Shown here piece by piece: positions 7,137-16,183 of a stretch of DNA of 64,000 nt. The notes below the pieces were generated by a model. It was not told the DNA's origin, ran no database searches, and saw only the letters and a program-made list of their open reading frames with translations. The stretch lies in the NCBI GenBank assembly GCA_964425215.1, contig CAYRLW010000005.1, positions 49,163 to 113,162 of the forward strand, written 5' to 3'. How positions within the stretch are numbered: position 1 is the first letter of the stretch; the number at the start of each line of letters is the position of its first letter. The position numbers and the translations under genes were made by a program. Source of the DNA: CAYRLW01 sp964425215. Its GTDB lineage: Bacteria > Spirochaetota > Spirochaetia > Treponematales > Breznakiellaceae.

Positions 7137-9096
7137 TAAAACACCGCGTCCGCCAATAAATGGGGGGCGGGCAAACAGATTCGCGTTGGTTTTTTTCCTT
7201 GTGGTGGTGGGTCTATTCATGATCTATTTTTTCAAACCCGATAGTTCCACGGTACAAGAAATACCCTACTCGACCTTTACCACCTATTTGGACCGCAACG
7301 AAGTGGACGCGGTAAAAATATTGGACGGAAATGAAATCGATGGAACCTTGAAGAGTTCGGGGGGCGACTTGGTACGCTTTAAAACCCTCATCCCCTACCA
7401 GGATTCCCAGCTTATACCCACGCTGAAAGATAAGGGTGTTAAGGTTTCAGGGGGCGTTTCGGGGCTTAGTCCCACCCGGATGTTGATAGAATTTCTCCCG
7501 TGGGTTATCGGTTTCGCTTTTATATGGTTTATGTTCCGGAACGCCCAGGGCGCGGGAAATAAGGCGTTTCAATTTGGTAAAAGCAAGGCCAAACGGTATT
7601 TAGAACCCAGCAAACGGGTTACCTTCGCCGATGTGGCTGGTCAAGAAGAGGCGAAGTATGAGCTCCAGGAAGTGGTGGCCTTTTTAAAGAATCCCCAAAA
7701 ATTCACCAAAATGGGCGCCCGCATTCCCAAGGGGGTCCTTTTAGTCGGTATGCCCGGTACGGGTAAAACCCTACTAGCCAAGGCGGTGGCCGGCGAAGCG
7801 GGGACCGCTTTCTTCCACATGTCGGGTTCAGATTTTGTGGAAATGTTCGTAGGCGTCGGGGCCAGCCGGGTACGGGACCTGTTTGAACAGGGCCGGAAAA
7901 GCGCCCCCTGCATTATTTTTATCGACGAATTGGACGCCGTGGGCCGGACCCGGGGCGCTGGATACGGCGGCGGTCACGACGAACGGGAGCAGACCCTTAA
8001 TCAGATGCTCGTGGAGATGGATGGTTTTGATTCCAAGGATGGGGTGATTATCCTGGCGGCCACAAACCGGCCCGACGTTTTGGACCCCGCGTTGCTTCGG
8101 CCCGGCCGTTTTGACCGGCAAGTGGTGGTCGCTATGCCGGATATCAAAGAACGGGAGGCTATCCTTAAGATCCACGCGGGAAAGGTTCCCCTGGCTCCGG
8201 ACGTGGACCTGGCCCGAATAGCCCGGGCTACCCCGGGGACCAGCGGTGCGGATATCGCCAACCTGGTGAACGAAGCGGCGCTGTTCGCCGCCCGGCGGGA
8301 TAAGGACACGGTGGATATGACCGATTTTGAGGAGGCCCGGGATAAGGTTCTCATGGGCGTCGCGAGGAAATCCCTGGTTATGTCCGAGAAAGAACGGCGC
8401 ATGACGGCGGTTCACGAGGCGGGCCACGCGTTGCTCCACTATTTTTTAAAGTACGCCGATCCTCTGCACAAGGTGACCATTGTTCCCCACGGCCGGGCCC
8501 TGGGTATGGCCATGTCGCTTCCGGAAGAGGATAGCTACAGTCGAACCAGGGGCTGGATCGAGGATCGGATCACCATAATGTACGGGGGCTGGGCCGCCGA
8601 AAAATTGCTCTTTTCCGAAACGACCACGGGAACTAAACAGGACATTCAGCAAGCCACCGAGTTGGCCCGTCGAATGGTCTGTGAGTGGGGCATGGCTGAG
8701 GAAATGGGCCCCGTATCCTACGGTCAAGAAGAAGAGCCTATATTTATAGGGAAAGAGATAGCTCGGCATAAGGATTATTCGGAAGACACGGCCCGCCAGA
8801 TCGATGAGGCGGTACATCGGATCCTGCAGAGGGGGCTTCAGGCGGCCCAGTCGATTTTAAAGGAACATCAGAAGGATTTGGAAGCCCTTTCGGACGCCTT
8901 AATGGTCCGGGAAACCCTGGTCGACGACGAGGTTCGTTCCTTGATCGGCCTGCCGCCCCGGCCGGTATCATTGGGCTTGGCGGCGGAACCAGTCGCTACG
9001 GAACCCGCGGCGTCGAGCCCGGGGGCATCGAATCCGGGGGCGTCGGACCAGGTGCCCTCTAATACTGAAGAAACCGTGAAACCTTCGGGAGCCTAA
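7117..9096 (+). CDS. ftsH: ATP-dependent zinc metalloprotease FtsH
   Basis: FtsH is a membrane-anchored AAA+ protease that degrades unstable and misfolded membrane proteins. The 659-residue product has two membrane segments (about 22-39 and 124-141) around a small periplasmic domain. The AAA module has Walker A GMPGTGKT at about 211-218, Walker B CIIFIDELDAVG, and the pore and SRH segments (FVGVGASRVRD, NRPDVLDPALLRPGRFDRQ). The peptidase zinc motif HEAGH is at 433-437. The last 45 residues are a low-complexity Ala/Pro/Ser/Gly tail (PGASNPGAS). It overlaps tilS by 20 bp and precedes a secreted protein gene by 2 bp. Confidence 0.95.
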   Translation: MLDDQNDKTPRPPINGGRANRFALVFFLVVVGLFMIYFFKPDSSTVQEIPYSTFTTYLDRNEVDAVKILDGNEIDGTLKSSGGDLVRFKTLIPYQDSQLIPTLKDKGVKVSGGVSGLSPTRMLIEFLPWVIGFAFIWFMFRNAQGAGNKAFQFGKSKAKRYLEPSKRVTFADVAGQEEAKYELQEVVAFLKNPQKFTKMGARIPKGVLLVGMPGTGKTLLAKAVAGEAGTAFFHMSGSDFVEMFVGVGASRVRDLFEQGRKSAPCIIFIDELDAVGRTRGAGYGGGHDEREQTLNQMLVEMDGFDSKDGVIILAATNRPDVLDPALLRPGRFDRQVVVAMPDIKEREAILKIHAGKVPLAPDVDLARIARATPGTSGADIANLVNEAALFAARRDKDTVDMTDFEEARDKVLMGVARKSLVMSEKERRMTAVHEAGHALLHYFLKYADPLHKVTIVPHGRALGMAMSLPEEDSYSRTRGWIEDRITIMYGGWAAEKLLFSETTTGTKQDIQQATELARRMVCEWGMAEEMGPVSYGQEEEPIFIGKEIARHKDYSEDTARQIDEAVHRILQRGLQAAQSILKEHQKDLEALSDALMVRETLVDDEVRSLIGLPPRPVSLGLAAEPVATEPAASSPGASNPGASDQVPSNTEETVKPSGA

Positions 9097-9098
9097 TC

Positions 9099-10658
9099 AT
9101 GATTTCCCGCCCCTGGATCCTCTGGTGGTTCCTCCTTGCTGTTCTCGTTTCGAGTCCCCTGGGAGCGCAAACCGGGGGCGCCGGAGGATCAAACACGGGA
9201 GCGGGGACCGGGACCCCTGGAACAACGGGGAAAAATCCGGGATCTATGGCCATGAACCAGAATCCCGTGTCGGTCGACGGCGCGTCGGCCGACGGCGCGT
9301 CGGCCGACGACGCGCCGGTAGCGGGGAAATACGTCGATTGGGCTATCTCGGCCTTAGACTCGGGTGATTGGGCCGCCGCGGAACAGGCGTTGGAGGGGGC
9401 TTCGGATTTTTCCGACCAGTCTTCCGACGCTTCGTACCTGCTAGCCCTAGTTCGTTTTACCCTGAACCGCCCAATAGGAGCGGTTTTGGAGGCCGATAAA
9501 AGGGCCCTGGCGGTTCATCGGTGGAACCGGTATACCGAATCCGCGGCCCTGCTCTTGGAAGCCCAAGCCCTTATCGCCCTCCGTTCTTTTTCCGAGGCCC
9601 TNNNNNNNNNNNNNNNNNNNNNNNNNNNNNNNNNNNNNNNNNNNNNNNNNNNNNNNNNNNNNNNNNNNNNNNNNNNNNNNNNNNNNNNNNNNNNNNNNNN
9701 NAAGGAGCTTTTTTCCTCCCCTTCGCCCATTCCGGTGGAACTGATTCGTTCTATCTGGTCTCTTTTGGGCACCCCCGCCGACCGGGATACCTTTGCCAGG
9801 GCTCTTTCTGCCTTTAGCGGGACCCTAACCGAAGATTCCGACGGGGACGGCCGACCGGAGAGCCGGGCGGTCTATAAAAACGGCCTGCTGATGTTCTATT
9901 TTTACGATGACAACCAGGATGGGATTGATGATTTGGAACTTTCCCTGAACGATGGACTACCCCAAAGCGGAAAGATCGTTTTCTTCGGAAAAGGGGAAAC
10001 CCAAACTTCACCGGGGGGCGGGACCGATACGTCAAACAGCGGGAAAACGAAAATAGAGACCCCTGGTACCCCCTTTGCCCGGCCCGTTCGGCCGGGGGAT
10101 CTCCGGTGGGCCCGCCTATTCTGGAGTACCTACCCGTGGATTTCCCGGGTGGAGGTTGAACAGACCGCGTATATACCGGCGCCCCGGGATTTTCCCTTCC
10201 AGCCGGTAAAAATTGGAAACCTTTTAACGGGACCCCAGGCCCCTTCTATCCTGTACCCCTTTCCAAACATCGCTTTTCCCCGGCTTACCGAGCGATCCCT
10301 TATTTCTTTCGCTTCGGTCGTAGAACTCCCCGGAGTATGGGCCCCGGGATCTATCGAAAGGGTAGAATTGGTCAAAGGGATTCCCCAAAGGGCCCGGGAA
10401 ATCTACAGGGGCAGGGACGTCACGGTCACCGAATTTACAAACGGCTGGCCTAGCGTGGAACGCTTGGATTTGGATTTAGACGGCCGTATGGAAACCCTTC
10501 GCCGTTTTCCCCGTACCCATTCGACTATCCCCGACCTGGCCACGGTTTTGCAAGCGCGATCTATGTATATCAGTTCCGAGAGCGATTGGAATGGGGATGG
10601 AATTTATGAATACAGGGAGCAGAGGCTCCCCGATGGAAAGATCGTTCCCCTTCCGTAA
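9099..10658 (+). CDS. Secreted or envelope protein of unknown function, interrupted by assembly gap
   Basis: The product begins with a signal peptide (WILWWFLLAVLVSSPLGAQ) followed by a Gly/Thr/Asn-rich stretch and short repeats (DGASADGASADDAPVAG). A helical, TPR-like region (AISALDSGDWAAAEQALEGA) then leads into the gap. After the gap come a Ca-binding-like DSDGDGRPES, DDNQDGIDDLEL and a C-terminal region with a similar LDLDLDGRMETLRRF. The acidic D-x-D-x-D motifs look like calcium or thrombospondin-type loops. 100 N (9602-9701) break the coding sequence; both halves are in the same frame if the gap is taken literally, but its true size is unknown. I do not recognise a named family. Confidence 0.7.
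   Translation: MISRPWILWWFLLAVLVSSPLGAQTGGAGGSNTGAGTGTPGTTGKNPGSMAMNQNPVSVDGASADGASADDAPVAGKYVDWAISALDSGDWAAAEQALEGASDFSDQSSDASYLLALVRFTLNRPIGAVLEADKRALAVHRWNRYTESAALLLEAQALIALRSFSEAXXXXXXXXXXXXXXXXXXXXXXXXXXXXXXXXXXKELFSSPSPIPVELIRSIWSLLGTPADRDTFARALSAFSGTLTEDSDGDGRPESRAVYKNGLLMFYFYDDNQDGIDDLELSLNDGLPQSGKIVFFGKGETQTSPGGGTDTSNSGKTKIETPGTPFARPVRPGDLRWARLFWSTYPWISRVEVEQTAYIPAPRDFPFQPVKIGNLLTGPQAPSILYPFPNIAFPRLTERSLISFASVVELPGVWAPGSIERVELVKGIPQRAREIYRGRDVTVTEFTNGWPSVERLDLDLDGRMETLRRFPRTHSTIPDLATVLQARSMYISSESDWNGDGIYEYREQRLPDGKIVPLP
9602..9701. other. Assembly gap (100 N)
   Basis: Exactly 100 consecutive N, the conventional scaffold spacer for a gap of unknown length. It lies in a coding region close to short GC-rich direct repeats (GACGGCGCGTCGGCC at about 9278-9310), a likely cause of the assembly break. 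Confidence 0.98.
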
Positions 10659-10686
10659 CTCTTAGGGTCCAGAGGAGTTTTAAAAC

Positions 10687-12498
10687 ATGGACTATCGTGG
10701 AAAAAAAGTCATTACAAACGTAGCCTTGTGTGCGGTTTCCTTTGTCGTTCTAACAAGCCTTCTAGCCTGCGCGGGGGCGGCGGAACGGTTAAAACCTCCC
10801 GTGTCCACCGCGGAACTACGGATTGGGGATATCGAAAAATTAGTCGGCGACGATCCTCTTAAGGCCCTGTACCTTTTATCGGTTTTTAAGCGAATTTACG
10901 GATCGGACCAGGAGGAAACGACCCAAAATTTGTCCCGCACGGCGCAAAATAACCTAAAGGAACGGTTGGCCAGCGCTATCAAGGATAAACAGTGGGACAT
11001 GGCGTCCTCCTACGCCCGTTCTCTTTCCGCTATTGGAATCAGGGAGCCCGAAATGCCCGACGAGGCGGCCCTGGCCTTGCTGGAGGCCAAGGCCCTGTTA
11101 GCCAAGGGCGAGACCCTGGGGGCCTTCCTAGCGGCGGTTCGTTCGGACCGGCTCCGAAGCCTGGGGGCCGAAGACAGCCAGCTCTTTCTAAAAAAGGCTG
11201 TGGAAGCCCGTCAGCGGCGAACCGCGGGCTACTTTTTACGAGCGGCCCTTAAGGCTGGGGTTTCGGTGGATCAGGAAACCCGTGCGTTCGCGGAGGGCAA
11301 AGACAGCGCCGAGGCGATGATAAAGGGTGTGGCCACGGTTTGGGTCGACCGGGGTATAAAAATCGAAAAGGGGCGGGGCTACCCGGATATCATTATCGGT
11401 TCCGCCTTTTTTGTGGACGCCTCGGGTCTTTTAATTACCAATTACCACGTTATTTCCAGCGAGGTGGATCCGAAATATAACGGGTATTCCAAAATGTACA
11501 TTCGGATGGGCGATTCTACCAGTCCGCGAATCCCCGCTAAGGTTATAGGGTGGGATCAGGCCATGGATTTGGCGGTGATAAAGGCGGAAATTCAGCCCGA
11601 ATACGTGTTTTCCGTGGTCGACGGGGTGGTGCCTAAGATCGGAGAGACGGTATTGGCTATCGGTTCTCCTGCGGGTCTAGAGAAAACGGTAACCTCGGGA
11701 ATCGTTTCTGCCCTGGGTCGACGGCTTTTGCCGATCGGGGATGTTATTCAAATCGACGCGGCGGTAAACCACGGAAATTCCGGCGGTCCGGTCATCGATA
11801 CGGAGAATCGGCTCGTGGGGGTGGTGTTCGCGGGGATCACCCAATTCCAGGGTTTGAATTTCGCCGTTCCCGCAGAACGGTTAGCGGCGGCCCTTCCCGC
11901 CATGCTTCGGGGTGGAAAGGTTGAACGGCCCTGGCTAGGCCTTACTCTGAGCGAAGAACGGGACAACCCGGCCATCGTTTACGTGGCACCCCAGACCCCC
12001 GCTTCGGAAGAACGGGTGGCGGAGGGGACTTCAATCCTCCGATTAGGGGGCCAGGAAATTCCCCAGGGTAGCCTTAACCGGATTACGGCTTTGCAGGACA
12101 TGCTGTTTTACAGACGTCCAGGAGAATTGGTCACCCTGGATACCGGCGATGGGGGGCACTTCCTTTTGCTTACGGCGGTTAGACCTCCGGTGCCCCTATT
12201 AATAGCGGCGAAACGGGATACGAAGGAACGGATGGCCGCTCCCTTGTACGGCCTCATTTTGTCTCCGTCCTTTGGGGGGCCCTTGGATCCCCAATATTTG
12301 GTAAAAAAAGTGGTCCGGGGTTCCGTGGCCGATGAAGCGGGGTTTTCCGAAAACGATAGCCTTTCGATTGGGGGCTTCCATGTGGACGAGGATAACGGAG
12401 TCGCGTACCTGGACATAACGGTAAAGAAGCGGCGGATGGGGTATTTGGAAACCTCCATGCGGCTTCCCGCCCTTTTGGATTCCCCCGACACCCTCTAG
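10687..12498 (+). CDS. Trypsin-like (HtrA-type) serine protease, lipoprotein
   Basis: The 603-residue product has a lipoprotein signal peptide ending in the lipobox LLAC (about residues 25-28). A helical region of about 190 residues follows, then a trypsin-like domain: His254 in LLITNYHVIS, Asp294 in AMDLAVIKAE and Ser365 in NHGNSGGPVID. A PDZ-like C-terminal region follows (from about 420: WLGLTLSEERDNPAIVYVAP, then GTSILRLGGQEIP), and a second PDZ-like segment lies near 540-580 (VVRGSVADEAGFSENDSLSI). It is a membrane-anchored quality-control or processing protease by homology. It is longer than standard DegP because of the helical N-terminal region. It lies 28 bp after the previous gene on the same strand. 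Confidence 0.85.
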   Translation: MDYRGKKVITNVALCAVSFVVLTSLLACAGAAERLKPPVSTAELRIGDIEKLVGDDPLKALYLLSVFKRIYGSDQEETTQNLSRTAQNNLKERLASAIKDKQWDMASSYARSLSAIGIREPEMPDEAALALLEAKALLAKGETLGAFLAAVRSDRLRSLGAEDSQLFLKKAVEARQRRTAGYFLRAALKAGVSVDQETRAFAEGKDSAEAMIKGVATVWVDRGIKIEKGRGYPDIIIGSAFFVDASGLLITNYHVISSEVDPKYNGYSKMYIRMGDSTSPRIPAKVIGWDQAMDLAVIKAEIQPEYVFSVVDGVVPKIGETVLAIGSPAGLEKTVTSGIVSALGRRLLPIGDVIQIDAAVNHGNSGGPVIDTENRLVGVVFAGITQFQGLNFAVPAERLAAALPAMLRGGKVERPWLGLTLSEERDNPAIVYVAPQTPASEERVAEGTSILRLGGQEIPQGSLNRITALQDMLFYRRPGELVTLDTGDGGHFLLLTAVRPPVPLLIAAKRDTKERMAAPLYGLILSPSFGGPLDPQYLVKKVVRGSVADEAGFSENDSLSIGGFHVDEDNGVAYLDITVKKRRMGYLETSMRLPALLDSPDTL

Positions 12499-12531
12499 CT
12501 ACCCCCGTATCGCGTTTTTGTACGATCGGTT

Positions 12532-12687
12532 GAGGAGTTTTTTCTAAACCTCTTACAGTATTTTTATAATTAAAGGTAAATATTTACTTAGTATGGAATA
12601 GTAAAAATACTGCATATACATTTAAGGTCGGTTTTTCAAAACTCCCTGAGTTTTGAAAGAGCCTCTATAGACTTTTGAAAAAACCTC
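12532..12687. repeat. Composite palindromic repeat, family A, copy 1
   Basis: This copy contains a degenerate left hairpin (GAGGAGTTTTTTCTAAACCTC). The core runs from CAGTATTTTT (12556-12565) to AAAAATACTG (12603-12612). The right hairpin is TTTCAAAACTC-CCT-GAGTTTTGAAA, ending GAGCCTC. A further half end, ACTTTTGAAAAAACCTC (12671-12687), follows. It shares core and hairpins with the copies near 20.7, 29.8 and 34.0 kb. Confidence 0.85.
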
Positions 12688-12710
12688 ATTATACTGAACA
12701 TGAGGGGCTT

Positions 12711-13064
12711 ATGGACGAAAAAGGGGTTTCGGTAAAAGTGATCACCTGGGAGGGCTCCCTTTCGGTGGAACAGGCGGTTGAAATAAAAAAGGTCCTTATG
12801 GATGCGCTGGATTCTTTTGCACAGGTGGTAGTAAGCGTGTCCATGTTAGAGGGCCTTGATTTGGCTATCCTCCAGCTAATCCGTTCCTGCGCTTTGGAAG
12901 CCCATAACCGAGGAAAGGTGTTTCACCTTACCGGTACGGTGCGGAAAGAGTTATCCCGGATCCTCCTATCCTCGGGGTTTATTCAAAAACCAAAGGAAAA
13001 CGCCCGGGACTTAGAAGAGGAACTCTTCGGTCTATCCCTAACTCCTAGGCACGGTTCGATATGA
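12711..13064 (+). CDS. STAS-domain (anti-sigma-antagonist-like) protein
   Basis: This is a small single-domain protein (117 residues) with the STAS pattern: VKVITWEGSLSVEQAVEIKKVL, then a core strand VVVSVSMLEGLDLAILQLIRSCALEA, then KVFHLTG, and a C-terminal helix. The usual phosphorylatable serine region reads EGLDLAIL rather than D-S-x-G, so classical SpoIIAA-type regulation is doubtful. The ATG at 12711 follows GAGGGG (12702-12707). An in-frame TTG at 12675 lies inside the repeat and is rejected. It overlaps cheA by 4 bp (ATGA) and heads the chemotaxis operon, so it probably helps to assemble or tune this pathway. Confidence 0.75.
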   Translation: MDEKGVSVKVITWEGSLSVEQAVEIKKVLMDALDSFAQVVVSVSMLEGLDLAILQLIRSCALEAHNRGKVFHLTGTVRKELSRILLSSGFIQKPKENARDLEEELFGLSLTPRHGSI

Positions 13065-15322
13065 TAGAAAAATTTAAAGAAGCTTTCCGGGAAGAAGCCT
13101 CGGAACTATTGGGAAATTTGGAGGCGACCCTCCTGGAATTGGAGGGGGATCCGGAAAATGCAGAACTGATTTCCTCCGTATTCAGAACCATGCACACCAT
13201 CAAGGGTTCTTCGGCCATGTTCGGCTTTGAAGCCATTTCCAAGTTTACCCATGAAATTGAAACCATTATGGAATCCCTGCGGGAAGGCGCTTTTGTGGCC
13301 GATCGAAGGTTTATCGACCTGACCCTGCAAGCCCGGGATTTAATAACCGCCATGCTCGCGGATGGAGGGGAACCCTTAGAAACGGAAACCGAAGAGCTGG
13401 TAAAGGAATTTAAGGCCCATACCCAAAAAAGGATGGCGGAAAAATCGGAACATACAGAAGAAGGCCTAAAAAATAATAAAAACAAAGCGGAAAATTCCAC
13501 AATAGTTCCACATAGCGATATAAACGAGGAACCATCGATTCCTCCGCCTTCCACGGGCCCTACGGGTCCCACGGGACCTCTGGGGCCTCCGGGATCTACG
13601 GGTCCCACGGGGCCGATGGAAACCTACCGAATCCGCTTTATGCCTTCGGAGGATATTTTTTATAATGGGACCCGACCGTTGCTGTTGCTGGAGGAACTGG
13701 GCTCCCTGGGTGAAATTTCTCTAACCGTTTTGGCCGATAAAATTCCGCCCCTTTCCCGTTTGGATCCGGAAAAATGCTACGTTGGTTGGGATATCACCCT
13801 TTCCACCGATAGGGGAGAGAACGCCATACGGGATGTGTTTATTTTTATCGAAGGGTCATCCCGTGTGGAAATTGCACGCCTAGAGTCTAGGAATATCGCG
13901 GAGGGGGATGTAAAAAGGGTCGGAGAAATCCTCGTCGATCGGGGCGTTACAACCCCCGAACAAATACAATCCCTGGAGGGAAACAGGAAACGGATCGGCG
14001 AACTACTGGTAGAAGAAAAAATCGCCACGCCGGACGAAGTGAAAAGTGCGTTAACCGAGCAAGAGCACCTGAAAAAATTAAAGGAAAAACAGGAACAGCT
14101 CGGTATGTCCAGTATACGGGTGGCCAGCGAAAAATTGGACGCCCTGGTAGACCTGGTGGGCGAACTGGTTACCATGCAAGCCCGATTGGCCCGTACCAGC
14201 TTGGATATTAAGGATGGGGGACTTTCGACCATTTCCGAACAATTTGAGCGCCTGGTATCCCAATTACGGGACCACACGATGGGCATTCGCATGCTCCCCA
14301 TAGGTTCCACCTTTAGCCGGTTTCGCCGGGTGGTTCGGGACCTTTCCAACGAGCTGGGCAAGGAAATCGACCTGATTACCGAAGGGGCGGAGACGGAACT
14401 GGACAAGACGGTTATTGAAAAACTGAATGACCCCTTGGTGCATATTATCCGAAACAGCGTGGATCACGGGATCGAGCATCCCCGGGAACGGCTCGCGAAG
14501 GGGAAAAGCCGAGGCGGCACGGTTACCCTTTCGGCTCTCCACTCCGGGGCCTACGTGTTGATCAAAATTACCGACGATGGCGCGGGCTTGGATACGGAGG
14601 CTATTTACGCCAAGGCGGTAGAACGGGGAATGATCAAATCCGGAACGGTGCTTTCCCGGTCCGAGGTGTTTCAGCTTATTTTTGCTCCCGGTTTTTCTAC
14701 CGCTAAAACGGTTACCAGCGTTTCCGGCCGGGGCGTTGGGATGGATGTGGTAAAGCGGCAAATTGATAGTCTTGGGGGGACGATTATTATCGAATCCGAG
14801 AAAGATCGCGGAACCTCCATTACCCTTAAAATTCCCTTAACCTTGGCGATTATCGAAGGTCTTTTGGTCCGGGTCGCTCAGGAGTTCTATATTATTCCCC
14901 TTTCCGTGGTGGATGGATGTATTGAACTGAATCGGGAACAGAAAAACGAGGCCGATTCGGCACCTGAAAAAAAGGGACGGAATCTTTTAAGCTACCGAAA
15001 CAAGCTCTTACCCTACGTTTTTTTACGGGAACTCTTTGATATTCCGGGAACCGAACCTCCTATTGAACAGATCGTGGTAGCCAACGCCATGGATAATCAA
15101 ATTGGCTTCGTGGTGGATCAGGTAATCGGGGATAATCAGACCGTGATTAAACCTTTGGGCCGCATGTTTAAGCATTCGGAGGGGCTTTCAGGGGCCACTA
15201 TTTTAGGCGATGGAACGGTAGCCCTTATTGTAGACGTGAATCATCTGGCGGAGGTAGCCCGGCGAAACGAAGGGCGATTCCTACGGGACCGGGAACAGCA
15301 TGTCCAGGGAAATCGAGGATAG
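13061..15322 (+). CDS. cheA: Chemotaxis histidine kinase CheA with collagen-like linker
   Basis: CheA is the kinase of chemoreceptor arrays. The 753-residue product has P1 (Hpt) with phospho-acceptor His45 in FRTMHTIKGSS, then an acidic linker and seven consecutive G-containing triplets (TGP, TGP, TGP, LGP, PGS, TGP, TGP) at residues 165-185. A P2-like region (about 190-290) follows, with two short repeats of the form GEILVDRG..TPEQ and GELLVEEK..TPDE. P3 dimerisation begins near 350, the P4 ATPase has DPLVHIIRNSVDHGIE and GRGVGMDVVK, and P5 is CheW-like (from about 620). A collagen-like linker is unusual in CheA. The 3' end overlaps cheR by 23 bp. Confidence 0.95.
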   Translation: MIEKFKEAFREEASELLGNLEATLLELEGDPENAELISSVFRTMHTIKGSSAMFGFEAISKFTHEIETIMESLREGAFVADRRFIDLTLQARDLITAMLADGGEPLETETEELVKEFKAHTQKRMAEKSEHTEEGLKNNKNKAENSTIVPHSDINEEPSIPPPSTGPTGPTGPLGPPGSTGPTGPMETYRIRFMPSEDIFYNGTRPLLLLEELGSLGEISLTVLADKIPPLSRLDPEKCYVGWDITLSTDRGENAIRDVFIFIEGSSRVEIARLESRNIAEGDVKRVGEILVDRGVTTPEQIQSLEGNRKRIGELLVEEKIATPDEVKSALTEQEHLKKLKEKQEQLGMSSIRVASEKLDALVDLVGELVTMQARLARTSLDIKDGGLSTISEQFERLVSQLRDHTMGIRMLPIGSTFSRFRRVVRDLSNELGKEIDLITEGAETELDKTVIEKLNDPLVHIIRNSVDHGIEHPRERLAKGKSRGGTVTLSALHSGAYVLIKITDDGAGLDTEAIYAKAVERGMIKSGTVLSRSEVFQLIFAPGFSTAKTVTSVSGRGVGMDVVKRQIDSLGGTIIIESEKDRGTSITLKIPLTLAIIEGLLVRVAQEFYIIPLSVVDGCIELNREQKNEADSAPEKKGRNLLSYRNKLLPYVFLRELFDIPGTEPPIEQIVVANAMDNQIGFVVDQVIGDNQTVIKPLGRMFKHSEGLSGATILGDGTVALIVDVNHLAEVARRNEGRFLRDREQHVQGNRG

Positions 15323-16175
15323 GCTGGTCCCCGCCACCGTTGATTATCCGGCCGCTTCAGGGATGACCGACGGGGATTTTAACCGTCTGAGGCAATTCAT
15401 AGAAGCCGAGCTGGGCATCCGGATGCCCCCTTCCAAACGGGTTATGCTGGAAAGTCGACTTTCACGCCGGCTCCGACACTTGGGGCTTCAAAGTTTCGGC
15501 GCCTACGCGGACCTGGTATTCAGTCCCGAAGGTGCGCGGACCGAACTGATCCACATGATCGACGCGGTTACCACGAATAAGACGGATTTTTTTCGGGAGG
15601 CTGATCATTTTGATTACCTTTTGAATCAGCTCCTTCCGAGTTATTCCCCGAAAACTGGTCTTCCCTTCCGACTTTGGTCCGCCGGTTGCTCCACCGGAGA
15701 GGAAGCCTACACCCTGGCGATGGTCATGGAAGAACATCGGCGGAAAGTTCCAGCGTTTCAATATTCGATTTTCGCATCCGATATTTCCACCCGGGTGCTC
15801 GCTCAAGCCCTTAACGCCGTGTACGATGAAGAAAAAATAGCCCCCATACCGTTGGATTATAAAAAGCGGTATTTTTTGCGGAGTAAGGATCCTTCCCTCG
15901 CTGTGGTGCGTATAAAACCGGAATTGCGTTCAAAGGTGGAATTTCGTAGACTGAATTTGATGGATGAGGAGTATCAAATCCCTTGGAAGTTTGACGTTAT
16001 TTTTTGTAGAAACGTGATCATATACTTTGAACGACCCGTCCAAGAACGGTTGATTCAAAAGTTGTACGGCGCCTTAAGCGAAGGGGGGACCCTTTTTTTG
16101 GGTCATTCGGAAACCATAACGGGCATGAAGGTTCCTTTTAGGTCGGTCGCTCCGACGGTGTATAAAAAAGTATAG
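15300..16175 (+). CDS. cheR: Chemotaxis protein methyltransferase CheR
   Basis: CheR methylates glutamates of chemoreceptors using S-adenosylmethionine. The 291-residue product has an N-terminal helical domain (DFNRLRQFIEAELGIRMPPSKRVMLESRLSRRLR) and the SAM-binding domain: TTNKTDFFREADHF, then LWSAGCSTGEEAYTLAM (motif I), FASDIS, FDVIFCRNVIIYF and TLFLGHSETI. There is no C-terminal TPR or pentapeptide-binding extension. It overlaps cheA by 23 bp and precedes cheB by 8 bp. No chemoreceptor gene lies in the window. Confidence 0.95.
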   Translation: MSREIEDRLVPATVDYPAASGMTDGDFNRLRQFIEAELGIRMPPSKRVMLESRLSRRLRHLGLQSFGAYADLVFSPEGARTELIHMIDAVTTNKTDFFREADHFDYLLNQLLPSYSPKTGLPFRLWSAGCSTGEEAYTLAMVMEEHRRKVPAFQYSIFASDISTRVLAQALNAVYDEEKIAPIPLDYKKRYFLRSKDPSLAVVRIKPELRSKVEFRRLNLMDEEYQIPWKFDVIFCRNVIIYFERPVQERLIQKLYGALSEGGTLFLGHSETITGMKVPFRSVAPTVYKKV

Positions 16176-16183
16176 GGGTGTTC

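Noticed and set aside
9515..9817. Open frames spanning the N gap on either strand
   Set aside because: They contain undetermined residues and contradict the + strand gene whose two halves look like one protein.
12675..12710. TTG at 12675 as the start of the STAS protein
   Set aside because: It lies within the repeat, has no ribosome-binding site and is followed by residues unlike STAS; ATG 12711 follows GAGGGG.
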